A DNA stretch of 64,000 nucleotides from PSRI01 sp041484195 (lineage in GTDB: Bacteria > Bacteroidota > Bacteroidia > Chitinophagales > Chitinophagaceae): the NCBI GenBank assembly GCA_041484195.1, contig JBGPHC010000021.1, positions 1-64,000 of the forward strand. Direction: 5' to 3'. The notes beneath the pieces were generated by a model. That model saw only the letters and a program-made list of their open reading frames with translations. It was not told the DNA's origin and ran no database searches. Positions within the stretch are counted from its first letter, which is position 1, and every line of letters starts with the position of its first letter. A program made the translations under genes and the position numbers. Positions 9,689 to 19,142 of the stretch are shown here, piece by piece.

Positions 9689-10792
9689 TCAGGCGAGTAT
9701 CATTTCCTTTATATTCAGCAGATCGTCAAACACCATAAAATCGGCCGCATATCCTTTTTCGATCTTCCCCACCCTGGGTCCATGTTTCAGGAGCTGTGCC
9801 GGATAGGTGGAGGCCATTCTCAAAGATTCCGCCAGGTCAATTCCTACATCATTCACACAATGCCGAACAGCTTTCATCATAGTCAGTGAAGAACCCGAAA
9901 GTGTTCCGTCGGGCAGGGTATAACGGTCACCCTTAAACAGGTGCTGGTATTCGCCTTCCAATACTTCAGTCACCGCGTCTGTAATCAGGAACAGCCTTTT
10001 TCCCATGATGGCCTTGCTGATGCGTATAGCGGCAAAATCAACATGCACTCCATCGGCCACAATGCTGGCTCTCACTTTATTGTTGTCATAAATTGCGCCA
10101 ACCATCCCAGGTGCACGGCTCTGGAAAGCCGACATGGCGTTGAATAAATGGGTGGCCGCCGGGATACCGGATTCAAAAGCCTTCATGCCCTGTGGATATG
10201 TGGCGTTGCTATGTCCGGCTGAAACAATAATTTGATGCTCAAGCAAAAGTTCAATGATTTTTTCATCGCAGATTTCAGGAGCAATCGTCATCATTTTGAG
10301 TGTATCCTTTCCTTTTTCAAGCAACATTCTTACTTCCTCCAGAGTCGGTTTCCTGAGGCAGGATAGTATATGAGCGCCCTTCTTTTCAGGATTGAGATAA
10401 GGTCCTTCCATATGCAGCCCCAAAACTCCTTTGCCTCCACGCTTCCAATATTCCTTCACAACCTCCATCCCTTTCAGAAATTTTTCCATTGTGTTGGTGG
10501 CCATGGTAATCATGAAATGAGTACAGCCGCCTTCGAGACAATACTGATAAACAGAAGACAATGCTTCCAGGCTGAGCTCCGAAGAGAACATTTTGCCGTT
10601 GCCTCCATAGATCTGCAGGTCAATAAGGGCCGGCGCGATGTTCAACCCGCCAAGGTCACGTATCGTGTATCCTTCATCGATAGCATTCTCCTCCACTACG
10701 GCTTCTATCAGGCCATCTCCAACCAGAATGGCTTTTCCCTGTTCGCGACCATGGCCGGTATAAATAGTGGCGTTTGTAAATGCAGTTTGCAT
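9689..10792 (-). CDS. nagA: N-acetylglucosamine-6-phosphate deacetylase
   Basis: NagA removes the acetyl group from GlcNAc-6-phosphate in amino-sugar catabolism and cell-wall recycling. It is a cytoplasmic metal-dependent amidohydrolase. The metal ligands and catalytic residues are in HMEGPYLNPEKKGAH, AGHSNATY, AATHLFNAM and LITDAVTE. The length of 367 residues is normal. The gene starts 9 bp after the nitrilase-type amidase stop on the same strand, so the two form an operon. nagB is not in the window. Confidence 0.95.
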   Translation of the reverse strand: MQTAFTNATIYTGHGREQGKAILVGDGLIEAVVEENAIDEGYTIRDLGGLNIAPALIDLQIYGGNGKMFSSELSLEALSSVYQYCLEGGCTHFMITMATNTMEKFLKGMEVVKEYWKRGGKGVLGLHMEGPYLNPEKKGAHILSCLRKPTLEEVRMLLEKGKDTLKMMTIAPEICDEKIIELLLEHQIIVSAGHSNATYPQGMKAFESGIPAATHLFNAMSAFQSRAPGMVGAIYDNNKVRASIVADGVHVDFAAIRISKAIMGKRLFLITDAVTEVLEGEYQHLFKGDRYTLPDGTLSGSSLTMMKAVRHCVNDVGIDLAESLRMASTYPAQLLKHGPRVGKIEKGYAADFMVFDDLLNIKEMILA

Positions 10793-10801
10793 GCAGTCTT
10801 A

Positions 10802-11632
10802 TTATATCTTGATTTTAAAATCATCGGCATCCTTCCAAAAAGGAAACTTTGTTCTTATATCTTCCAGCCTGTCTTTTTTTAGAACACAGGTGAACAACTC
10901 CTCCTTTTCTCCGGCCTTATACAGGATTTCACCCAAAGGATCTACTATCGCAGAACGCCCGCTATGATAAATTTTTTCACCATCGTTTCCAACGCGGTTC
11001 ACGCCCGCGACAAAACACTGGTTTTCTATCGCCCTGGCCTGCAACAATGTCTCCCACGCGAGTATGCGACGTTCGGGCCAGTTGGCAACATAAATCAGAA
11101 GGTCGTATTCGGGAAGCGCTTTGTCCTCATGCTGCGGGTTCTCTCCGTCTTGAGGCAGGTATGATACTGTTTGCCTGGCCCAGACCGGAAACCTGAGATC
11201 ATAGCAAATCTGGCAATTGACCTTCCAGCCTTTTATAGATGCAATCAACCTGGTTTTGCCGGCGCTATAATTCTGATCCTCCCCCGCAAAAGCAAATCGA
11301 TGGCGTTTATCGTAGTATCCAAATTGTCCATCTGGTAACATCATGATGAGCCGGTTGTAATATCGCCCTTCATCTTCAATGATTACACTTCCGGCAATGA
11401 TTATTTTTTTGGACTCTGATTTCTTGCGCATCCATTCAACGGTAGGGCCGTTCATAGGCTCTGCCAACCCCTTAGGTTGCATTACAAATCCTGTACTGAA
11501 CATCTCCGGCAGTATTACAATCTCTGCTCTGCCCTCTATGGAATCTATTTTCTCACCGAACATCTTAAGATTGGCGGACTTGTCCTTCCAATTCAGGTTT
11601 GCCTGTATGCCTGTGATGCTAAGAGTTGACAT
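10802..11632 (-). CDS. Nitrilase-superfamily amidase (omega-amidase, YafV type)
   Basis: This is a carbon-nitrogen hydrolase with the complete Glu-Lys-Cys triad: Glu43 (LPEMFSTGF), Lys109 (YDKRHRF) and Cys143 (QICYDLRFPVW). The sequence around the triad fits the omega-amidase/YafV group, which hydrolyses alpha-ketoglutaramate and similar keto-acid amides as metabolite repair. The length of 276 residues is normal and no signal peptide is present. It precedes nagA by 9 bp. Confidence is good for the family and moderate for the substrate. Confidence 0.88.
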   Translation of the reverse strand: MSTLSITGIQANLNWKDKSANLKMFGEKIDSIEGRAEIVILPEMFSTGFVMQPKGLAEPMNGPTVEWMRKKSESKKIIIAGSVIIEDEGRYYNRLIMMLPDGQFGYYDKRHRFAFAGEDQNYSAGKTRLIASIKGWKVNCQICYDLRFPVWARQTVSYLPQDGENPQHEDKALPEYDLLIYVANWPERRILAWETLLQARAIENQCFVAGVNRVGNDGEKIYHSGRSAIVDPLGEILYKAGEKEELFTCVLKKDRLEDIRTKFPFWKDADDFKIKI

Positions 11633-11836
11633 GAAATTCGAACCTATTAGGATTTAATTTGAAAAGGAGCAAAGTTAAGCCATATTCGGCCTGAACAGAG
11701 TTTTGAGTTCAGGTTAACCGGTTTTTCACACCGATCTCCATCGCATGATAATTCTCGAAGTTATTCATTCGTAAGAAAAATATCATCCCATTGGAATTTG
11801 ATTTAGTCACCTGCTGGGTCTCAAAGGTTTCCCTGG

Positions 11837-12823
11837 TTAATTAAACCGGTAAGAAACAGAAATGCTTGCATAATCGTCATTGCCCTTCATGCTTCTTGCC
11901 TGGCGGCTTTGATGAATGACGGCCATCGAACCGGTGAATCTATTCTTTGCATAATAGAATCCCAGTTTCTGCCGGTAAACCCATGGCATTGGGGACGCTA
12001 AGATGGGACCCTTATTCTTGAGGAACATGCCACCCTGCAAACTTGCATCATAGATCTGATAAAACAATTCAGGTTGAAAAAATAGGAAAAGCTCGCAAGT
12101 TCGGGCATACCGGGTTTGAATCTTGTTCAATCTTGAATGCCACAAAGCAGATTGATCATTCCTTTCTAATTTTCCCAGACGCATAACCCAGCCTGCCGAA
12201 AGGTTATCGAATGCCGTCCCCGCATTCAGATTCCCTTCGGCCGACAAATCGAATTTGGGTTGCGTCTTTTTCCCAATCAAGTGCTGAACGTATTTGAAAT
12301 GTCCATTCACCGTCATGCTATTATTCAATTGCGTTTCCCAACCTTCCAGGTGGTGTATTCCCAGAAGTTTGTGGTAGCCTATCTGAACCTTTCTGGCTAA
12401 TGAAGCTTCCCCGATAATGCCGAGGGATAATCCAACAGAAAACAAATTTTCATTGCGGAAGAATCTTGTCTGCTCCATTTTCCCAAACAGGTAACCGGCA
12501 TAGGGTCTGTCCACATTTCCGTTGGCATAGGAATCGTAATTCTGAGGATTGAAGATCATTTGCCCCGATTCAAAACGATAAATGATCTTACTGGTTTTCG
12601 GCTTGATCTTCCTGGCCCGGTTCTGATCATAGTTTATGAAGCTGTAAGAAAGGTAAAAGCCATTGGTATAGTACCCATCGGTCATGTTCAGCAGGTAATT
12701 GTCATTATCAGTTACCAATTGAATTTCGCTGCTGTATGCAGGTTCATTGATAATTTCCTGGGAATAAACCCCGGCTGAACTCAATAACACAGTTGTAGAA
12801 ATCAGGAGAATATTTTTTTTCAT
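11837..12823 (-). CDS. LpxR-like lipid A 3'-O-deacylase family outer-membrane protein
   Basis: A cleavable signal peptide (MKKNILLISTTVLLSSAG...YSQ) is followed by a beta-barrel-type sequence ending in aromatic SVSYRFN, typical of an outer-membrane strand. LpxR-family signatures are the early Asn-Asp pair (TDNDNYLL), DGYYTNGFYLSYSF, the DRPYAGYLFG segment, and QIGYHKLLG...GWETQ, which holds the conserved His. Characterised LpxR enzymes remove the 3' acyl chains of lipid A in a calcium-dependent way. The length of 328 residues fits. It lies upstream of the amidase-nagA pair on the same strand with a 204-bp gap. Confidence 0.85.
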   Translation of the reverse strand: MKKNILLISTTVLLSSAGVYSQEIINEPAYSSEIQLVTDNDNYLLNMTDGYYTNGFYLSYSFINYDQNRARKIKPKTSKIIYRFESGQMIFNPQNYDSYANGNVDRPYAGYLFGKMEQTRFFRNENLFSVGLSLGIIGEASLARKVQIGYHKLLGIHHLEGWETQLNNSMTVNGHFKYVQHLIGKKTQPKFDLSAEGNLNAGTAFDNLSAGWVMRLGKLERNDQSALWHSRLNKIQTRYARTCELFLFFQPELFYQIYDASLQGGMFLKNKGPILASPMPWVYRQKLGFYYAKNRFTGSMAVIHQSRQARSMKGNDDYASISVSYRFN

Positions 12824-12877
12824 GGTATCCCTGCTTCTTTCTTAAAATATCCGGCACCTATATTCAAACAAGTTTTT

Positions 12878-13360
12878 TCAGGATTCGGTTGAAAGCTTAC
12901 GCAGAACCGGCATCACCAATCCGGATTCAAATCCTTTCCGGATCAGATAGTCCCTCGTTTTCTGCATTCTCAGGTAGGAATTTTGCTCTGTCTTTACGCT
13001 ATTCCACTTCTTCGTGGTCATTTTTTCCAATTGTTTCCTGTATTCTTCCCCATCAATTTCCTCCAAGGCCTTCCTGATATTGTAGTCACTTATTCTTTTT
13101 TCTTTCAACGCATATTTTATTTTCATTTTCCCCCAGTGCTTTATCCTGAATTTACCTCCGGCAAATTGGATGGCAAACCTCTCTTCATTGAGGTAATTTT
13201 CTTCAATGAGTTGGGCTAAAATTTCTTCCACTTCATTTTTATGCAGCCCAAAAGAATACAATTTCTCTCTTGTCTCAATATGGGTCCTTTCCTGGAAAGC
13301 ACAATAGTGCCTTGCTTTCTGTAAGGCCTGTTCTTTCGTAAGGCTTCTCTTAGGAATCAT
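12878..13360 (-). CDS. recX: Regulatory protein RecX
   Basis: RecX binds and inhibits RecA filaments. The protein has the usual three helical repeats. The recognisable opening is ALQKARHYCAFQERTHIETREKL, then LIEENYLNEERFAIQFA, then RIKHWGKMKIKYALKEKRIS. The length of 160 residues is standard. recA is not next to it. It is on the strand opposite to dnaN, with 415 bp between the two starts. Confidence 0.93.
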   Translation of the reverse strand: MIPKRSLTKEQALQKARHYCAFQERTHIETREKLYSFGLHKNEVEEILAQLIEENYLNEERFAIQFAGGKFRIKHWGKMKIKYALKEKRISDYNIRKALEEIDGEEYRKQLEKMTTKKWNSVKTEQNSYLRMQKTRDYLIRKGFESGLVMPVLRKLSTES

Positions 13361-13775
13361 GATTTCACAATTAAAAGGAGGCTGATGTGTGGGATATTGA
13401 ATTGGGAAAGGATTGTAAATTTATACCAAATTCAGCAATGGCGCGGTGGATGCGACCGCCTATTTTAGCCTGGATTTATTTCAAATTCAATCCCAACCGG
13501 CTCCAATGAGATTCTTCTATCCCGGATTTGGGGTTTCCCCTTTTCGCTATACTAATCATGCTTTATAAAAAATATTACCCTTTATGAGATTTTGCGATCA
13601 TCCCTCGCCCGGGAAAAATGCTTTTTCGGAAGCCTGCCATTTTTGCTCCGAATCTTTCATAGATATGGCTTTGCAGAATTGATAACTTAGTGGAATAGTG
13701 GTTGATATCGTTTAGAAAATTCGGTTTAGATTTATGATCCCTTAATCTATATTTGCCAAACTTATTGCATAATAT
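13361..13775. other. Intergenic region between divergent recX and dnaN
   Basis: No coding frame of note. It holds the dnaN promoter candidate near 13725-13755. It also has the string GAAAAATGCTTTTT at 13613-13626, which recurs exactly at 25272-25285 in the origin-like gap. Confidence 0.5.
13725..13755 (+). promoter_or_regulatory. Candidate dnaN promoter
   Basis: A TTTA at 13725-13728 (close to the -33 TTTG) and TATATTTG at 13748-13755 (TAnnTTTG) are separated by 19 bp, the expected Bacteroidota spacing. The dnaN ATG follows 20 bp later. Confidence 0.5.
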
Positions 13776-14891
13776 ATGAAGTTCATCGTTTCCTCGTCAG
13801 CCCTGCTCAAGCAATTGCTTCAAATCAGCGGGGTAATCAGTGCCAATACGGTGTTGCCCATTTTGGAGGACTTCCTGTTTGAGATTGAGAAAAATAAACT
13901 GACAGTTGTCGCAACTGACCTGGAAACCGTGATGAAAATCCACATGGATATTGAAGCAAAAGACAGCGGAAAGATCTGTATCCCCGCCAGGATTCTGATG
14001 GATTCCCTGAAAAATCTTCCTGATCAACCGCTTAGTTTCAATATTGACAAAAATTTTGCCATCGAGATCACCAGCGACAATGGGAAGTATAAAGTAATGG
14101 GCGAAAATCCCGACAATTTTCCCAAGGAACCGATGGCCGACGATACCAACTCATTTGAACTCACCTCTTCGGCCCTGTTGACAGCCATTAACAAGACCAT
14201 TTTTGCCGTTAGCAATGATGATCTGAGACCTGCCATGACTGGCATTTACTTCGAATTGGATCCAAAGGGGCTCAGCTTTGTTGCCACAGACGCTCACAGG
14301 TTGGTGCGCTACCAGCGTAAGGATGCCAGTTGCCCGGCTAATGACAGTTTTATCGTTCCGAAAAAACCCCTGAACCTGTTGAAATCGGCATTGCCCGACA
14401 ATGAAGATATACTCAAGATCTCCTACAATAGCAATCATCTGTTTGTGGATCATGGATCAACCCAGTTGGTTTGCCGGCTGATTGATGCCCGGTTCCCGGA
14501 TTATAAAGTGGTTATCCCGGTTGATAATCCCTACCTGATGACCGTAAATCGCGCGGACTTTCAAAGTGCACTGCGCCGTGTGAGCATTTTCAGCAATAAA
14601 AGCACCTACCAGGTAGCTTTGAGTATCAGTGGGAGTGAATTGCAACTGACTGCCCAGGATATTGATTTTAGCTTTGAAGGAACCGAACGCATGAGCTGTC
14701 AATATAAAGGAGAAGACATGCAGATTGCCTTCAATGCAAAATTCCTCGTTGAAATCCTGAATGCCACAGACAGTACGGAAGTCCGAATGGAATTGTCAAC
14801 ACCAACGAAGGCCGGCATCATTAAACCCGTTGAACAGGACGCAAATGAAGATTTGCTGATGCTGGTAATGCCATTGATGCTGAACCAATAA
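13776..14891 (+). CDS. dnaN: DNA polymerase III beta sliding clamp
   Basis: DnaN forms the ring-shaped clamp that tethers DNA polymerase III to DNA. The 371-residue sequence shows the three-domain clamp: the start MKFIVSSSALLKQLLQISGVI, the middle RPAMTGIYFELDPKGLSFVATDAHRLVRYQR, and the C-terminal LLMLVMPLMLNQ. The single gene has its own candidate promoter. dnaA, recF and gyrB are not adjacent, unlike the classic arrangement. Its presence with mnmG and parS-like sites agrees with an origin-proximal location. Confidence 0.97.
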   Translation: MKFIVSSSALLKQLLQISGVISANTVLPILEDFLFEIEKNKLTVVATDLETVMKIHMDIEAKDSGKICIPARILMDSLKNLPDQPLSFNIDKNFAIEITSDNGKYKVMGENPDNFPKEPMADDTNSFELTSSALLTAINKTIFAVSNDDLRPAMTGIYFELDPKGLSFVATDAHRLVRYQRKDASCPANDSFIVPKKPLNLLKSALPDNEDILKISYNSNHLFVDHGSTQLVCRLIDARFPDYKVVIPVDNPYLMTVNRADFQSALRRVSIFSNKSTYQVALSISGSELQLTAQDIDFSFEGTERMSCQYKGEDMQIAFNAKFLVEILNATDSTEVRMELSTPTKAGIIKPVEQDANEDLLMLVMPLMLNQ

Positions 14892-15032
14892 TCCCGGATC
14901 ATTTCTAATTGATTTTCCACCCACCTGCTTTCCCCGCGAATGAAAGGAGTCAGACCAACTACCTCCTCATCCAGCACTAAACAAGGCAATTTTTGTTTGA
15001 CTTAGTTGTTGGGGATTCTTTAAATTCATCAA

Positions 15033-15461
15033 ATGAATTTTATCATAGTCCGCAGGTTTGATAATTATATTGACGCCAATATCACATTGGGCAGACTCCA
15101 AAGCGAAGGCATTCAGGGTTTTTTGAGAGATGAATACACGGTGACCATTGATCCCATACTCAGCAACGCCATCGGCGGTATTAAGCTCACTGTTCGTGAG
15201 CAGGATGCCGGTAAAGCCATGGAACTGCTGGAAGGATTTGACCGCGAAAAAAGAGCCTTTCTGAAATGCCCGAACTGTGGATCGCATAATGTGGAATTCA
15301 TCAGTACGACCAGGAAGGCATCCAATTGGTTCAGCGCGATCCTTTCATTTCTTTTCGGCAGCTATGCCATCGCTCCCAACAAAGTTTACCATTGTTATAA
15401 TTGCGGTTATGAATTTAAGGAACTGGAAAATAACGGCGATTTGCAATCCAACGACCATTGA
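15033..15461 (+). CDS. DUF2007 domain protein with zinc ribbon
   Basis: Residues 1-75 match the DUF2007 domain (a small ferredoxin-like fold of unknown function, sometimes called putative signal-transducing): MNFIIVRRFDNYIDANITLGRL and IKLTVREQDAGKAMELL. The C-terminal part has two CxxC knuckles, CPNC (about 87) and CYNC (about 129), which would hold one zinc. A short hydrophobic stretch, WFSAILSFLFGSYAI, lies between them. It is cytoplasmic or membrane-associated. No operon partner is evident. Confidence 0.8.
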   Translation: MNFIIVRRFDNYIDANITLGRLQSEGIQGFLRDEYTVTIDPILSNAIGGIKLTVREQDAGKAMELLEGFDREKRAFLKCPNCGSHNVEFISTTRKASNWFSAILSFLFGSYAIAPNKVYHCYNCGYEFKELENNGDLQSNDH

Positions 15462-15565
15462 GTCTTTATTATTTGCTATAATCAATAATCCAGATTCTTT
15501 TCCGGCGTTTATCCGTTTTTCTTTTCCTGTTTAATTTGATACCTTGTTTGAGTAAACTCTCTCCT

Positions 15566-16396
15566 ATGTTAACTCAGATCATAAATTACTTCGAAACCCT
15601 GGATCAGCGGCCCGTGGAAAGGATGATCTTTATTGTAGGGGGGATGGTTTTGCTATGGATGATTGAAGGGGCCATTCCTCTGGCCACCCTCAAATACAAG
15701 AAGAACAAGGCCCGCCATGCAGTGGTAAACCTTTCTTTCACCGTGATTCACCTTGTCTTGCACACGGGCTTCGCCTTCATCATCCTGTTACTATCCGATT
15801 GGGGAAAGGCAGAACAATTTGGACTCGTCTATTGGTTCAATACTTCCCCCTTTTTCATCATTCTGATAAGCTGCCTGGTTCTCGACTTTTTTGGAGGATG
15901 GTTGGTGCATATCGTAGAACATAAGGTTAGATGGCTCTGGCGTTTTCATCTCATACATCACGCAGACAATAATGTGGACGTGACCACAGGGCTAAGGCAC
16001 CATCCTGTAGAAAGCGTATTGAGGGGAATTTTTTTTCTGATGGGGGTTCTTGTATCCGGCTCACCTATGTATGCCGTAATGATCTTTCAGACCCTGCTGG
16101 TCATTTCCACCCAATTCACCCATGCCAATATCAGTCTTCCACGCTGGCTGGACAGCTCCATAAGTTGGGTATTTGTATCCCCCAATATGCACAAAGTGCA
16201 CCATCACTGGAAACAACCCTATACCGATAGCAATTACAGCGCGGTTTTCTCCATCTGGGACCGGCTCCTGAGCACTTTCAGGAAACTTGATCCGGGGCAG
16301 ATACGTTATGGGCTTGACAAATATTACTCCAATGAAAAAGATGAGGATTTTGGAGAATTGATGAAGGCCCCCTTCCAAAAAAATCTGCTCGACTAA
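15566..16396 (+). CDS. Fatty acid hydroxylase/sterol desaturase family protein
   Basis: This is an integral membrane di-iron oxygenase. The histidine clusters that bind iron are HIVEH, FHLIHHADN, LRHHPVE and HKVHHHW, in the order seen across the fatty acid hydroxylase superfamily. Four or more hydrophobic segments surround them. Met at 15566 is the likely start (MLTQIINYFETL); the longer frame from 15536 adds ten residues of poor quality. Length is about 276 residues. Bacterial members hydroxylate or desaturate lipid chains or carotenoids; the substrate here is unknown. Confidence 0.85.
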   Translation: MLTQIINYFETLDQRPVERMIFIVGGMVLLWMIEGAIPLATLKYKKNKARHAVVNLSFTVIHLVLHTGFAFIILLLSDWGKAEQFGLVYWFNTSPFFIILISCLVLDFFGGWLVHIVEHKVRWLWRFHLIHHADNNVDVTTGLRHHPVESVLRGIFFLMGVLVSGSPMYAVMIFQTLLVISTQFTHANISLPRWLDSSISWVFVSPNMHKVHHHWKQPYTDSNYSAVFSIWDRLLSTFRKLDPGQIRYGLDKYYSNEKDEDFGELMKAPFQKNLLD

Positions 16397-16524
16397 ACTG
16401 CCAATCGCATTCACGGTAATCTCCAAACCCATGACTCCCTGAATTATATTTTCTACCCTCAATTATTTGCCTCTTGCCCAATCTGAAAATTGCCGGATCA
16501 TTTATCTTGTGCCAAATTTGATGG

Positions 16525-17277
16525 ATGATGATTGCAGCAATGATCCCGGCACGCTACGCGGCCAGCCGCTTTCCGGCCAAACTGATGCAGGTGCTGGGTG
16601 ACAAGACCGTCATTAGGCATACCTATGAAAATACAGTTGCAACGGGGCTTTTTGATGAAGTATTGGTGGTAACCGACAATGATATCATTTTCAGGGAGAT
16701 TGCCTCTCATGGAGGGAAGGCAAAAATGAGTCGCCAACAACATGAAAGCGGGAGCGATCGCATAGCCGAAGCAGCGGCTGATATGGAAGTTGATATTGTG
16801 GTTAACGTTCAGGGTGATGAACCATTTGTGAATAAACAACCCCTGGAAAAGTTGTTGGCTGTTTTTAAAGGGGAGGAAGGAAAAAAAGTTCAGGTCGCAT
16901 CAATGATACAGACATTCAGGGAAAAAAAATTTATAGAAGATCCTAACTATGTGAAAGTCGTGGTTGACAGGAATATGAATTCTCTCCTGTTTTCAAGAAG
17001 CGTGATCCCTTATCCCCGCAATAGCAATTTCACCCCCGACTACTATGAGCACATCGGAGTGTATGCTTTTCGCAAAGCAGCCCTGATTCAATTCACCAAA
17101 TGGCCCATCTCGCCCCTGGAAGCTTCTGAAAAAATTGAATGTTTGCGCTACCTCGAAAATGGAATTCCTTTGAAGATGGTGCTGGTGGATTATATGGGAG
17201 TGGAAATAGATACTCCCGAAGACCTGGAGCGTGCCGCAAAATTGCTTCAAAAGGCTGGACCCGGCCGGGCTTCATGA
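16525..17277 (+). CDS. kdsB: 3-deoxy-manno-octulosonate cytidylyltransferase (CMP-Kdo synthetase)
   Basis: KdsB activates Kdo with CTP for transfer to lipid A. The nucleotidyltransferase signature PARYAASRFPAKL is at residues 8-20, followed by HESGSDRIAEA and VNVQGDEPF, all typical. The length of 250 residues is standard. It is a soluble cytoplasmic enzyme. A KdnB-type Kdo oxidase lies 1.9 kb downstream on the same strand, separated by a gene on the other strand. This raises the possibility that the CMP-activated sugar is an 8-modified Kdo. Confidence 0.95.
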   Translation: MMIAAMIPARYAASRFPAKLMQVLGDKTVIRHTYENTVATGLFDEVLVVTDNDIIFREIASHGGKAKMSRQQHESGSDRIAEAAADMEVDIVVNVQGDEPFVNKQPLEKLLAVFKGEEGKKVQVASMIQTFREKKFIEDPNYVKVVVDRNMNSLLFSRSVIPYPRNSNFTPDYYEHIGVYAFRKAALIQFTKWPISPLEASEKIECLRYLENGIPLKMVLVDYMGVEIDTPEDLERAAKLLQKAGPGRAS

Positions 17278-17296
17278 TTGCGGATCATTCATTTCT

Positions 17297-18874
17297 TCAA
17301 AATCGTATCACGGCAAATCCTTCCCGCTGATTTCGCTCATAAGGAATGGCCACTTCATTGATCGAGATTTGCCTGGCTTTTTGAAAGATGAGTGTGTTAT
17401 TGATATCCCAAAAAGCGATTCCGGCGTCATCTATTGGCTGGCCATCCTGATTGAGAATTGTGGTGGTCCCGAATTGGTCAGTCCTCCTGAAACGGCTGTT
17501 GTACAACAAAAACAACCTGGATCCAACGGGGATCATGAAATAAGAAAGAAAAGATGAATTTAGTTCCGTGACCTGCTCCTTATTGATTATGCCTGTCCAG
17601 CAATTCCCATTTTTTCCAGCTGGGAAATAAAACATATTGAGATCCCCTCTTCTATGGCTGGCGCCACTTCCACCTAAAGAATTGTATCGCGTATACTCAT
17701 CGTTGCCGAATGTGGAGGCGGTGCCCGGAATATTCGCCGGCTGATTTACAAATGTGACTTCTCCCTCACCAATATGGTCGAATCCAAAATCTTCTGTTCT
17801 GTAAGTTCCAGAATAAGGTCTCCCATATTCCTTGAGCAGCATAAAACCGCCACCGGGCAAGGCCGTGAAATCTTCTTCCTCGAGGTTTTCATTCCTGGTC
17901 TTAGCGCCCGAAACCGTCCTGAAGCGATAGGTGGAATCGAATACCAGGTTATGCTCCAATAAAGAATAACGGGCTACACTCACCGTTTTCATAGAAGAGT
18001 ATCTGAACTTTGACATGATACCCGCCAAAGCCTCATGGTGTTCTTCGTCAAGGCTCAATGCCACAGCATCAACATTCGCTGCGCCGGGCAATTTGATTTC
18101 TCTATAAACAAATTCGCTATCCGATCCATTGAAATGAAACAGCATGAAATTATGATTCGAACGCGATGGCGCTGTCATGAACCAATCACCTTCGTTCCCA
18201 AGCTTGACGGGACTGGTGCTGAAACTTTCTACTGGATAATTGATAAAATTGTATTGAATAAAAGGCTGGGTGAAATAACTATGTTCATAGGTCTTGTACT
18301 GCAACAATTTCCAGTCGCGGTTCAGCAGCAGAGCATGAATCCGCAGGACATCATGATCAGTATTTTCAAATCCCAGAACCAGGATTTTTGTCCGGTCTTC
18401 CGAACGGACCACCAAGAAATTATTGGCCGATTCATTAAATGGAAATTGGTAAGGTAATCTATCCTCATATAAAAGCCGCCCTTCGGGAGAATAGCGCTGC
18501 AGGAACAGATTTGTCCTGCGATAATCTGTGACGAGGATCAACCTGTCAAAATACCTCTCATCCGAGATAAAATATTCTTTTAGGGAAGTAACCGAGATCA
18601 GGGAAAATGGAACAGTTCTCACCGGCTCCATCCTCGAATCATAAATTTCAAAAGATTGCTCTTTATCCCTAATCCCATAGTTGGAAGGAAGGCCGACACT
18701 GTTCTTCTTCTTTCCTTTTTGCACCCAATAGAAATTGCCGGCTTTTGCAACTACTTCAAACCGCACGGCGGAAGGGTCTCCTACAAATGGTGAATACAAC
18801 ACTCTTTGCGCGGAAGACAAACTACTATGGAGCAAGATCACTGCAGCGACGTATATACCAAGCTGAACCCTCAT
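17297..18874 (-). CDS. Secreted protein of unknown function
   Basis: I do not recognise the family. A signal peptide is clear (MRVQLGIYVAAVILLHSSLSSAQ). The 500-residue mature part is rich in aromatic and polar beta-type segments with no long hydrophobic stretch, which would fit a periplasmic or surface beta-propeller-like protein; this is inference. Phrases such as FEVVAKAGNFYWVQKGKKK and GGGFMLLKEYGRP resemble lineage-specific Chitinophagaceae proteins. It is convergent with kdsB (20 bp between stops) and has no operon partner. Confidence 0.7.
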   Translation of the reverse strand: MRVQLGIYVAAVILLHSSLSSAQRVLYSPFVGDPSAVRFEVVAKAGNFYWVQKGKKKNSVGLPSNYGIRDKEQSFEIYDSRMEPVRTVPFSLISVTSLKEYFISDERYFDRLILVTDYRRTNLFLQRYSPEGRLLYEDRLPYQFPFNESANNFLVVRSEDRTKILVLGFENTDHDVLRIHALLLNRDWKLLQYKTYEHSYFTQPFIQYNFINYPVESFSTSPVKLGNEGDWFMTAPSRSNHNFMLFHFNGSDSEFVYREIKLPGAANVDAVALSLDEEHHEALAGIMSKFRYSSMKTVSVARYSLLEHNLVFDSTYRFRTVSGAKTRNENLEEEDFTALPGGGFMLLKEYGRPYSGTYRTEDFGFDHIGEGEVTFVNQPANIPGTASTFGNDEYTRYNSLGGSGASHRRGDLNMFYFPAGKNGNCWTGIINKEQVTELNSSFLSYFMIPVGSRLFLLYNSRFRRTDQFGTTTILNQDGQPIDDAGIAFWDINNTLIFQKARQISINEVAIPYERNQREGFAVIRF

Positions 18875-19142
18875 AAAAAATGCGATATCCCCTTGAAGTT
18901 ACTACCATTTTTATGAAATCCAATGCCATATGGGCTTCAATACATTCCTGGAAAATGCTCCTTCCGCTATCGCGGCACCAGCCAGATACTTATTTGAAAT
19001 TAGTTGAGAGACTTTGAACGGCCGGCAAATGCTCTTACCCAACAAATTTGAAATTCCCCGGATGTAAAGTAGGTTTGCTGAATTATTTTCAAGTGGCAGG
19101 TTGAAAAATCGGATCTGCCTTGATGAATCAAAATGAACAAGT